Assembly (NCBI RefSeq): GCF_030272615.1
Contig: NC_081414.1
Location: 50,255,136-50,311,135, forward strand
Length of the DNA: 56,000 bases
Direction of reading: 5' to 3'
DNA from: Cryptomeria japonica
Lineage: Eukaryota > Streptophyta > Pinopsida > Cupressales > Cupressaceae
Below the pieces are notes generated by a model. It searched no databases. It was not told the DNA's origin and saw nothing but the letters and a program-made list of their open reading frames with translations. Both the position numbers and the translations under genes were made by a program. How positions within the stretch are numbered: the stretch's first letter is position 1; each line of letters begins with the position of its first letter. This document shows, piece by piece, positions 24,045 to 35,584 of the stretch.

Positions 24045-26101
24045 TTTGTTATACTTTATCAAAAATTGAAAAGTTAAGCATCTGCCTCGTGAGTTTGAAT
24101 GACCATCAAAGAAGAATGATGAAGAGGATTGGTCAAAGTACCGATCACTGAGTCAGAATATAACAAAGGCCAAAAATATCGATACCATTCATTAGCATCT
24201 ATTGAGCACTATAATGTTGGCCAACATTGCTGTTAAATTTTTAATCAATGATCAATAATTTATGTAAAGGATACAAGCTTGCAAGTCCTATCCTTAATTA
24301 ATGATTCTCATTTTGTATTTGATTCTTTGAAGTCTTTTCTACGCCATTCTATTGCTGTTGCTGGTCTGAGGCAAATTGCTTTCAGGTCATGGCACTGACA
24401 ACACAGACAGGAATTTAGGCAGAGCAAAATGAACTTAGGATTTGTAGCAGCAATTTTGAGTAACATTCATTATGAATTAGTTCCTGTGCTAATGACTTGG
24501 ATCTTGCATTTGAGATCTTTCCATAACAATTTTTTGGGTTACCACTGCGAAGCATCTGATTTAAGATGAACATGAAAAGAGTGCTCCCATTTAGTGAACG
24601 GGTCTCTTTTATTAGAATGGAGGCATGGAACAGACAATTATCCACTGCCTTATTTTCAGTAGGATAATATGAAGCTGTATTAAATGTTGTATAATTCTGA
24701 ACATTGAACCAAAATTGTTGAACATATATATTGTTTTTACTATTTTTCCATATTTTTTCTTGTTGTATGCTTTTGCTTTCACTAAGTTCAGGTGGGTAAT
24801 TTGAATATTATGGCAGTATTGATATTATTGTCGAATTGCCTTACCTTAGTGAAATGGATTACAATATTTTCTCTATCCCATCATCAATATCTGCTGGAAT
24901 GCGTATCATCCACTTTTCTTCCCATGTTGACTGATTTGAAGAATCTAATTTATTTCCCATTTTGATTGATTTGCAGAATATGATGGGCACCAAGGACACC
25001 TTAGGCATCCAAAAATGGTCAACATCAGCGATATCATACTCTAACATGTCCACATGACCTTATTTTAGGGTTTTCGCATCTTATTAGCACTTCTTCTATG
25101 TTGTGCATTCGATCTCTATCATTTGTCGACGTCATGTCATTCCTTTGCATTTCTTTACCCTTAGATTCTAATTCTCTTGCATTTTGAATTAGGTTTTGTC
25201 AATCTCAATCATTGGTTGTGATCAATTGGACTTTGTTTTAATCTTAATCAGTGTTAATTAGGGTTTTGTCCTAAACCTTGTCATTTGCAATATCAATTTT
25301 CAATCATTTCGGATCGTCTTGGGTCCCATTCAATTTTCATTATCAGTCATATCAATTTTGATCAATTCATCATCGGTCTTTGTCAATCTTTTTGTCATTC
25401 AACCTTCACCAAATCAACCTTTTATCAATCCTTGATCGATTTGTCATCGGTCTCAATCAATCATCAATCTTCGTCAATTTTGGATCAATTAGTCATTGAT
25501 CCTTTATCAATTATCTTTTATTAGTGCAATCCTCGTCATCTTTGACCACTTTGCCATTGGTCTTTGTCAATCAACTATCAAGTTCTTGTCAGTTATCCTT
25601 TTGATCACAACTAGTCATCATGTATCTATTGCATTAATTGCGTTGTGATCTAATTGTGGCCTATTTCCTCTCTTTTCTATCTCCTAGGGTTTTAATAATT
25701 CTTTAATTATTAAATTCCACTAGCATTCTTTAGGTTAAATGAATTAATTTCATTTATTCAAAGTGTCTCAAGTCACAAGCTAATTGTATATTTAATTGGC
25801 TAATTCCTTCCCTTTTGTGAGTTAATTAATAAATGCAAATTTATTAATTAATGCCACCTAATTTTCTCCTAACTTTTTTCACTAATTTCTCCACCAATTT
25901 GGGCTCCACTTTTCATGCTTAATTTTGTCATAATTTGCAAGCTATTTTCTCTCTAATTTGTCATCAATCAATGAGCTAATTTTATGGCTAATTTGTCATA
26001 AATTGTCTTAGAAATATGTCATGAATTGGCATGGAAATGTGTCATATTTTCTTGCATAGCAATTTGTCATAAATTGACTTAGCATGTGTCATATTTTGGA
26101 A
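24045..26101. other. FAM91 3' flank and TCAAT-rich DNA
   Basis: The first few hundred bases are presumed 3' UTR and flank. From about 25100 to 25620 the + strand is rich in TCAATC, TCATC and TTGTCA words, with no protein recognised. Confidence 0.5.
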
Positions 26102-26840
26102 ATTGCTTCTTTCAATTTCTCATTCCAATTTGAGTTTAATCAATTTTGCCCGTAAATTGAGCTTTTGTCTTGTCATCTTAATAACCACACTTATAGTATC
26201 CTTACGTTGTCACTTTCATATCAATCTTTTACAATCAAACTTGCTTTCAATCACTTGCATTTGTAGGTGACATCCACATAATTTGAAGGAGAAAGAAGAA
26301 CAATGGAGGTCAATGAAGGGAACATCTGCATATGGTTTGCATTAATTTGAATGTTTTATTGTCATTCCTTTATTGAATGTGTTAGGACTTAATTTCATTG
26401 CATTTTAGGTTTTGTGGTTGCCTAATTGATTGCTTTGATGCCTTATGCCTAATTCCTACCTCACAACACCTATTGCTTCTTTCAATTTCTCATTCCACTG
26501 AGTTTCTCATCAATTTTGCCTATAAATTGAGCTTTTGTCTTGTCATCTTAACAACAACACTTCTAGTATCCTTACATTGTCACTTTCAAATCCATCTTTT
26601 GCAATCCAACTTGCTTTCAATCACTTGCATTTGTAGGTGACATCCACATAATTTGAGGGAGAAAGAAGAACAATGGAGGTCAATGAAGGGAACATTTGTA
26701 TGTGGTTTGCATTATTTTTTATGTTTTATCTTCATTCCTTTATTGAATATGTTAGGACTTAATTTCATTGCATTTTAGGTTTTGTCGTTGCCTAATTGAT
26801 TGTTTTGATGCCTTATGCTTAATTCCTACCTCACAACACC
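26102..26840 (+). repeat. Tandem duplication, 370-bp unit
   Basis: Two copies starting ATTGCTTCTTTCAATTTCTC (26102 and 26472), both ending CCTACCTCACAACACC. They differ by a small number of substitutions. No protein recognised. Confidence 0.9.
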
Positions 26841-27399
26841 CAATATATTTTCCCTACAATCATTAAAATTCACTTTATCTAAAGCAACTTATGATATTAG
26901 AAGTAATATAACTCTGGGTAAATATATAGTAGTGTGAAGATAGATGTCAAGAAAGACTTTCAAAAGAATAATTTCATAATCATGATGGATGTAGGCAGCA
27001 AGCGGATTCATTCCTTGATAGTTTCTTGTCATTGAAGTCTTTTCTGAAGACTCGATTATTATTATGTTTACACTTGAATAGAAGATTGTTAGAAGTAATT
27101 ATTAAATTAATATTGGTGATGAACTATTAAATGTGAAGTCATGATAAAAGAGATGTGTTTCTCCCCTATAATTTTGTACAAACATGAAGATGATAGGAAG
27201 TTATAAATCATCAGTTCATATCCAATTGCTTCTTTTGTTGCTTGTATTTTGTTCATTGGTAGTTGTATTTTTGTTGCTCATTTTAATGCATGTTCTCATC
27301 GTCATTTGAGGACACATTTCACCCTATTTATGAGCTTGGCAGCTTCAGTAAAAGTGTATCTCAATACAAATCAACAGCAATTACAAGTTTCAAGGAATT

Positions 27400-28720
27400 G
27401 ATTAAACACCTGTAAGTACGAAATAACAAACAAGACAGCAAAAGAAAATGGATGTAAGGAGGTTTGCCCTCTTATGGAAGAATGCCAAGTGAAATGAAAA
27501 TTGTGGAAATCTCAGACACGGTAGGGGAAGTGTTTGATAAAATGCCTTAAAGAAATATGGTCTGATTAAATGCAATGATCGAAGGATATGCACAAGTTCA
27601 AACCACGAAGAAAGAAGATGTTGTAGTCGCAGCCGCTCAGGTAGTTGTGAAGGCAGAATGTGGAGGCGTAGACAATGCACGTGGAGTGTTTGGCAAAACA
27701 CCACGTGAAACGCAATAGTGGAAGCATAGACAAGGCGTTTAACTGTTTGACAAACTGCCTCAAGGAAATATGTCACTCGGCAAATGCAAACCATGGAAGC
27801 ATCGACATGGCACATGAACTGTTGATAATATACCGTGGCAGACATGAATGCATAGTGGGAGCATAGGTAATGCACAAGGCATGCTAACAGTATGACAGAA
27901 TTCTTCAAAGAAACGTCATCTCATGGCATGCTTTGATCGCAGAAATGTGGTCTCATGGAATGCGATGATTGCAGGATATCCACAAAATGGATTTGTCAAA
28001 AATAAAGAAAAACTTTGAAATGGGGTATTAACATCCATTAAAGCATATCGGCCACATGCAGATTGTTTGATTGAATGCCTCAAATTGATGTCATCTCACG
28101 GCATGACATGTTTGACAAAATGTCATATGCTGCAAAATGTAGAAGTTTAGACAAGGCAAGCAAACCGTTTGACAGAATGCTTCGGATAGGCGACATCTCA
28201 TGGTGTGCAATGACTGCAAGGCAAGTGAAATGTTTGACAAAGTTCCTCAGATCGATGTCATCTCATGACATGTGATGATTGTAAGATTCACACATTCAAA
28301 AGTTAGAGCAAATGCAATTGGCGAGTAGAAAGCCAAATTATTTATCCGCATCCTTCTCTACCTTTGTCAAAATGGGAGCTTTGAAATAGAGCATGAACGT
28401 TGTGTTTGACAGAATGCCTTGAAAGAGATGTAATCTCACGGAATGCAATGTTTGCGAGATTCGCAACAAAGACTTTAGAAAATATCTAGAAAATGCAAAA
28501 TGGCAAATGTAAATTCAATTTGATGAAAAGGGTTTACAATATTTCAAGAGATGAAAATGTAGTCAAGGCACATAAACCATTGGATAGAATACCTCAAAGA
28601 AATTGTGGTCTCGTGGTCTCACGGTGCAGATTTGAAAAGGCGCTTGAAATTTTTCAAAGAAGACGTTGAAGTTATTGTGCAAAATGTCAAAGGATTAAAA
28701 GATGAATGCATTGAACATTT
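27400..28720 (+). pseudogene. Decayed pentatricopeptide-repeat (PPR) coding region
   Basis: Several broken frames hold the hallmarks of a plant PPR protein: FDKMP-type ends of one repeat, then a VVSWNAMIAGY-like start of the next, and (A)KCGSIDKA-like segments. Examples are RNSGSIDKAFN and NHGSIDMAHEL (27700-27830), WSHGMR/VVSWNAMIAGYPQNG-like DNA near 27940-27980, MPQIDVISRHDMFDKM and CRSLDKASKPFDRML (28075-28200), and FDKVPQIDVIS near 28230. Motifs recur at about 90-100 bp, the spacing of 35-residue repeats. Stops and frame changes are frequent, so it is a pseudogene. PPR proteins act in RNA processing in organelles. No intact copy is in the window. Confidence 0.7.
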
Positions 28721-29499
28721 GGAAAGATCAATGGAAAGTTGAAAAATCTTCAAAAGGTCTAGCATGGGAATATTCTTCCATCATAAATGCATAGTGTTGT
28801 AATTCATCAAGAGAGCCTTATATTCATGTACACAAAGTGTTGTATATTCATGGCATCTCACAATGTTACCTTGGTTAAATATTGAAGATCTCAACAAATT
28901 TCTTGTAATTGCTTATATATTAGAATGGAGGTTTAATGGCAAAGTGGGATGCTTTGAAAAGGGATTCATTAAAGAAACACTACTTTCTATATTGTGAAGA
29001 ACATCAAATTTGTTCCAAATAAGACATAAGACTTCCAATGATGGCAAACACCAACTCACGAGGATTTGAATAAATTCAAGTGATAACAATCAAGTGAAGA
29101 TACTTAGTAGATGTAGAGGTGGTTGGAGAGAATCTCCTCAAAGACAGGTTATTGGTGGACAAATATTTCTTCGTGTCAATGATCATTTTATCAATGCATG
29201 GGCGTATTGCAACAATCAATCCCTTAAATTCTTATGGAGAACCTCAAGGTTGTCTTTTCCTTTCAAATGGAAAGACATATTGAAAGTCCAAATGAAGTGG
29301 ATGAAGACAAAGAATTACCTCAACATAACTTATTACTTTGTTTTTCATCAAAATCATAAAGTTTCAAGTTGTTCTTTTTGTAAAAAGTGACTTATGTCGC
29401 TTATTGTAACCAAAGCTTAGGAAATTGACTTTTTTTGCGCATAAGTGGGTAAGTTATTAACTCATTGAAATTCACGCAAAAAAGAGTTAGTTATTAACC

Positions 29500-29580
29500 C
29501 AGGATTAAAGTTAGTTATTAAGGTGGTTATCTGGGAAGCCTATAAATACAAGGCTATTTGTAATGTAAAGGGGAGACTCT
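29500..29580 (+). promoter_or_regulatory. TATA-type promoter sequence, probably of an old LTR
   Basis: GCCTATAAATACAAGG near 29539 follows repeats of GTTAGTTATTAA (29480-29520). The layout is like an LTR promoter. No LTR ends found. Confidence 0.35.
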
Positions 29581-30760
29581 GACAGAGGGGGAAAACTCTG
29601 CAGAATTTTGTAGAGAAACAAAGTGAGATCTTTTGATATTCATACCTTTGACTAAGGGGTTTTTGAACTTGTATATTTTCAAAAAGAATAATGAAGAATG
29701 CATTGAGTTCGTGTGTCTTGAATGTATTCATGAGTTATTGTTACTAATTTCTCGTATGTTGAATTAGTAATCCCTTTATGTATTGGCAAAATCCATTGAT
29801 GAAACACATCATTTCATGGTATCTTGATTTGTATGTGCTAGTGCAACCTATCTCTTCGTGTGTCAAGGTTTATTGTACTTCTTTCATCATCGTTGCATGA
29901 CTAACCTTTTTGGTGGTAACCCCTTTGTGATTGTCATCATTTATGGAATCCTACTTGTTGTTCGTATGTCTTCTAGTAGGGTTTTTGTTATTAATCTTTT
30001 TTTAAGTTCTATGTTTTCTCCTTTATGTACTTTCAGGTTAAAAGTACATGAAAATCCTAAACACCCCTATCATACGAGGGAGCTACCCCTCTCAAATGCA
30101 GAGGAAGATCGTGTTTCACAAAACGATCTCTCCAACTGTTGGAACGTTTGTCACTGCTTATCGGGCAAACAGGGTCAATTTCAGGTAAACGACCGCAATG
30201 ACAAATCTGTTTACCAACAAGAAGTTAGATGGCTATTGATGTATTGTATTTCATTTCCGCTTGTGTAACATGATTGGTGAATATATTCGTGATGAGTAGT
30301 TGTGTATCAAGTTAATGAATATTGAAAGCATATGAGTAGTTGATTATAAATATTGCATTAGAGTATATGATGTTTAAAAAAAATATTGTTATCTCTATTT
30401 TTGTATGTTTGTTAGTGTATTTCTCTAGGGTATTTTGGCGGGTATTACAGAACCAAGTAACCACAAAATCCAATTGGAGTAACTTGGTTGTGACCAAAGA
30501 GATTTATCAACTATTAGATAGTTTGTCTAGCATCCTTGTAAGGTACAACATGATCTTATAAGACCTTGAAAGAGACTATGAAGCACATACAACAAATCTT
30601 ACAATAATGCAAATAAAGTTGTTGTGGGGAAGAAGTGGACGTTGATGTCATACCAAAGAAATTAATTCCATTGAGCTCAAATAAATGTGGGGGAATAAGA
30701 CATGCTTAGGAATATAACCAAGAAATTAGATGATCAATAAGACTAGTGAAATATCATGAA

Positions 30761-30946
30761 CAAAGAAGGTTGCAAGAAGCAACCAACCTCAAAAATCTAT
30801 GAGAACAATCTTGAAGTTTAAGTGAAAGTCTAAGTTGAAAGTTTAGTCCTAAACAAAGAAGGTGGCAAGAAGCAACCAACCTCAAAAATCTATGAGAACA
30901 ATCTTGAAGTTGAAGTGAAAGTCTAAGTTGAAAGTTTAGTCCTAAA
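30761..30946 (+). repeat. Tandem duplication, 93-bp unit
   Basis: Two nearly identical copies starting CAAAGAAGGTTGCAAGAAGC at 30761 and 30854. Confidence 0.95.
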
Positions 30947-31240
30947 CAAAGAATTTAAGGAGTTTAAATAAATAAATGAATAGTTTGCCACTCATAAAAG
31001 ACGAGTGGATTTAAGTTGCTAGGCAACTTCACATTCTTGAAGTAGGAAGTTTAGACCTTGACTACCAAGTTGGGTTGTAAAATGCTATAGAGAAGTCCAT
31101 TCAAGTTTATGAAGCTACTTCCAATTGGAGGAAGCCTTCATTTTGAGATAGAGTCTAAAGGCTACCTCACAAAAGAAGAGAGGGGGGCATATGAGAAACA
31201 TATGATATATTGAATAATTGCCATTGGAAGACATTGAACT

Positions 31241-31311
31241 AAGAATGCAAGGGCAAACAATTGGACCAGTTTACAAAGAATGCAAGGGCAAACAATTGAG
31301 CAGTTTACAAA
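31241..31311 (+). repeat. Tandem duplication, 35-bp unit
   Basis: AAGAATGCAAGGGCAAACAA recurs at 31241 and 31276, each followed by CAGTTTACAA. Confidence 0.9.
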
Positions 31312-32052
31312 TGTAACACATAGGAAGATGTTTGTGAGAAATGTTGTGGAAGGCTTTTGAGAAGGAATTCAAGTTTCTTCAAGATACAAAATGAATTGTC
31401 GTTGAAATTTATAACACCAAGGGAGGGTAACATGGAAATGTTTAAGCATACAATTATATGCTCAAAGAATCGTTGGGTAAATAAGAAAAATAACCTCTTG
31501 ATAAATTGAAGAAACAATGGTTCATTTAGGAACTAATACCCTCATTGCAAATGAATGTGTAGGGGGTGACACCTTCATCTTACGAAGATGCATGCAATAA
31601 GGTGATGGATATCGAAAGTGAAAACAAAACCAATATAATGATTACTTGAATGTAAGCAACAACAACAAATGAGGATCAATTCAATATCTTATGAGAACAT
31701 ATTTTGAATGATGAACTAAAAGGAGATACTAATAAATATCTCAACACCTATAGTGTATATATTGCAAGATGAATACTCTCGCCAAGGAAAACTACCCAAA
31801 AATGGTTTTTAGTGAGATATATTGAATAATGACCAACTTTATCAAGAACTATTTGAGCAAAAAAAGTAAGTACTTTTCAATCTCACTCACCACATCTCCA
31901 AAGGCAATATAATAAATTTGTGTCTCCTAGCAACTATCATATCTACAAAAATAATAATTGATGTCAAACTGAGAATGGCGAAGAAATTTGGAGTCAAATT
32001 CAATATGACTATGAGGGTTAGCCAATTGTACAATGTTGATAGTACAATTATT

Positions 32053-32262
32053 GGTGACACTTGGCAAGGAAGTGTCCTAAAGATTAGGGTAGCGTGAAAC
32101 TACATTTGTAGATAATGTAGGCCTAGAGATCATGAAGATGTTGATTACCCCAACCAAAAGTTTAGTGTAAACATCGACACGATTGATGTAGCTAAATGTG
32201 AAGAACTATTGGCCACATGCCTAGACCAAGAAGGCATATATAATGAAGTTATAAAGGCGTGA
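32053..32262 (+). pseudogene. Decayed gag zinc-knuckle remnant
   Basis: One frame reads CR-stop-CRPRDHEDVDYP (32107-32151), a CX2CX4HX4C knuckle with one stop and the last Cys changed to Tyr. It is followed by an open acidic segment (VNIDTIDVAKCEELLATCL) to TGA at 32260. It looks like the C-terminal end of a retrotransposon gag. No LTRs or pol found nearby. Confidence 0.45.
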
Positions 32263-34097
32263 ACTTTAGCAATTTATTTTTTAATTAAATCAAAACCCTC
32301 CTTACCCCCTCAAGCCCACTTAAAGTCCACATCTTTATTTAGAATAAATGCCATGTGCTTAGCAAGGCCAACATTGTTTGCAAGCAACTTTCACATAAAG
32401 TTGGATCTTACCAAGAAATAATTGCATAATTTTTGGATCTTGGTGAAGTCACTAGAAATGCATTAATATAATTTAAGTTAATTTCTAAACTACTTTAAAA
32501 CACAATATGACCAATAATCTAGCTTTAGGAACAAGAAGTATAATCTTTTTGAGATTCAAAATCTAATTTTATAAAATATATCTTAGATGTGCTATATAGC
32601 CAACTTTCCTTTTTGGAAATGTAGTTATGTCATCTAGGTACACCAAAACAATCTAATTTATTAAATCATTAAGATATGCGAATTAGTGAAAAACAATTAA
32701 CATTGAAGGACTAAAAATATTTTGTAGTTTGATGAAATATTGATTACTTGGCCTACTAAATTGGTGCCTACTCAAATGAGGGGAATATAATCAATATTAA
32801 CAAAGGAAAGAAAACTCATATAAGGTTGCACTAGATCTTGGTGTATACTTATATATAAGCCAAAAAGATAAGAAATACTACATACCAAAGCATACTTACA
32901 CATCCATTATCAATTTGAAAGAACTCATATGCATTGAAGAGAGGGTTGTTGAAAGGGGTGCTAGTGGTACTTTATAGCCCTATCTAGCAAACCAATTCCT
33001 GTAACAAACATACCAACAAATGTGAATAAGAAACATAATAGCATCTGAAGGCATCATTGAGATATTCTAGGTACACCAATAACATTTTTCTTCCATGATA
33101 TATAGTTTTTAATTTGCAAATTACTTTCTATGCATAGATAAAAGTGGCACATTAAGTTACACCTGCATTTGATCATTCTTATAGATAGTATTCACCTATA
33201 AGCATGAAGAATTACATGTACAAGGATGAAATCCAAATTGGCCTTGCATAAAAGTACATAGGAGTATAGAAAATCTTCTCAATAAATACAAATAATAACC
33301 AAATTTGAAAATCTCAAGCCAGCAATAGCATGGGGAAAAGTTGCTCATCATAAAAATATCACTACAAACATGCCTGAATCACAACCTAGAATAAATTCAT
33401 CAGAAATCCACAAATAATTCACTTGCACAACTTGCAATCCTTTGCCATTCATTACCTTGCACATAATTGTAGGAGACAAGGGCAATAGACAAGGGCAAAT
33501 CGGCAACCAACAATAATGGAATAGGCTCAAAATAGAGTAGTGAATGGAAATGAGGATAGCAGCAAAGAGTTCCAAAATGTCACATTGAATGCACTCTCAA
33601 GGGAAAGAACCCACACCCCCCCCCCCCCCCACCACCCCCACCACAAATGCAAACACAACAACAAGACACATTGTAAAGATATGTGACAACTTATAGCAAA
33701 ACACAACCTCTAAGAATCCATAGAGACTCAATAATTAGCCACTTTCGCCTAAGAGTCCATAGTCCTATCATTTTGTTCAAAAACTAATCAATGTGGCATT
33801 TTGATAGTTTACATCACTAGGGGGTGTGGGAAAGTTAATGCATCTATGATTGAACTTATATCCATGACACGAGATAAGTTAGAGATGTGTATAGTAGATC
33901 AACAACATATAAAGTGTCACGTGATCCAAGGAGCACAACACATAAACCACCAAGGAACATTGTAATTGATGAGAAGTTTTCATCTAGGAAGAGAAGTACT
34001 CCATTGAAGAAGACACATAGCCCCAATTTAATGTCCTACATAATACAGAAGGAGTCGCCTAGTTGCCACATAAGAAGCCACAAACCAATGAAATGTT
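32263..34097. other. No gene seen
   Basis: AT-rich DNA with one C-rich microsatellite. Nothing with family motifs. Confidence 0.5.
33612..33650 (+). repeat. C-rich microsatellite
   Basis: A C-run of about 17, then CACCACCCCCACCAC. Confidence 0.95.
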
Positions 34098-34103
34098 GTC
34101 AAT

Positions 34104-35524
34104 TGTTGGTATTATAACAGACAATAAGAGATTGTTGGCATTTCAATTAGGATATTGAGAAGGTTGTTGATAATTATGGATATAACTAATTAAGGATGTT
34201 TACTGTCTTCACAATATTATTTTGTCATTGATGTCAAGAAATTGATTTTTTGATTTAGTATGATGTTGCCATATCTTAAGAAGTATGTTTTGAAGAGAAT
34301 TAAAATGTCGGTAAAAGACACAGAAAGGATGTGATGAATAAGGGGAGAAATAAGTTATTCAATGGGCAACTATTACCGAGTTAGACAATGATGAGATCAT
34401 GTTGTTTAGATTGTTTTGATATCCTACATATGCTATTGTTTGTAAGGTTAATACTATACTATGTTACTAAGCAAGGAACCCAGTCGGTAAACCCTAAGGA
34501 ACCTAGTCGGTAAAACCCTAAGGTTATTGCTATCAGTTAATGAAGGCGGAATGTCTACCGAGTGAAGTTTAGTATTCACCGAGTTGCAACCGAGTAATAA
34601 CAGAATGCATTGGATGAATACATACGTTATTTAATGATGGAAGCTGATGAGTTGGTTATGATTAAATGATTGATACAACGTGTATGAAGTTTGTTAAGGA
34701 TCTATGGCAATGGAAGATCGGCAAGAAGATCTACAACTCAGATTAAACCACAATACCCTAGCACAAGTTCCAAGAGATGTATACAAGTTCCAAGGAGGGG
34801 TAAAACATTTTCAGATTGAAGGATACATTGAACCTGGTCAAGATTGAAGATATGATGGCTATGATTGATCATGGGAAATGTGATCAAAGAGATTAAGTGG
34901 TTAGAAAATTGTTTATAAATAAGGAACTGTTGATAAACAATGGATGTGGGCAAGTGTAAGCACAGGGATGCTACATAGTGATTACCGAGCATAGAAGCTT
35001 GAAGACCTGTTTGAATAACAGAGTAAGGAGCCCAGCAGAGGGACAAGATAAGTCCTATGACTAGATTTTATTGAGCAAATAAGAATCTGCTTTAGCATTT
35101 TAGATGCAAAGTTGCAAACATACTCATTACTGTTGTTTATTTGTAAGTGACAAAATCTCTTAACCGAGTGGACTTAACAGTCTTATTTGTAAATCCTCTA
35201 GCAAGGTGACATTCTGATTGAGTGTTTGAAACCCTTTAACAAGGTCACCTCTAACAAGGTGAAGATCCTAACAGATCTGAAGGAAATCCCTTAACCGGGT
35301 CACAACTAGCAATGTGTTTGTAATCTTTAATAGGATTTGCTTTTAACCGAGCATACTCTAGAAGAGTATATTTCTTAGTGGGTCCGAAATCCCATAGTGG
35401 TTTTTCCCTATTTGGGTTTCCATGTTAAATCTGGTGTTATGAGTGTTGATATGGTTATGTGTTCTTAAGTTTGCATGTTTTACAGTTTTGGTTACATATA
35501 TCTGTTAAAGCATCAGAGTTGTCA
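34104..35524 (+). repeat. 5' LTR of copia-1
   Basis: Begins TGTTGGTATT. It lacks a segment of roughly 70-80 bp near its 3' end that the right LTR has (the C-rich region), and it has an extra 20-25-bp duplication (AACCTAGTCGGTAAA unit near 34480-34520). A TATA box (TATAAATA) is at 34914-34921. A partial PBS-like sequence with CATCAGAG or AGAGC lies at 35511-35532, so the exact right edge is uncertain by about 15 bp. Confidence 0.85.
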
Positions 35525-35584
35525 ATTAGAGCTTTGGACTCCGAGAGAAAAAAGTTTAAAGGTACTTGAGGAAAAGATCCAAAG

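Larger units (their letters stand above)
28721..32052. other. No intact gene seen
   Basis: Decayed DNA holding the two tandem duplications and the TATA-like site listed separately. Frames at 29858-30268 show no family motif. Confidence 0.5.

Noticed and set aside
25120-25620. TCAATC/GTCATC-rich region as a possible CRISPR-like or satellite array
   Set aside because: No constant repeat or spacing; it is simple low-complexity DNA in a plant genome.
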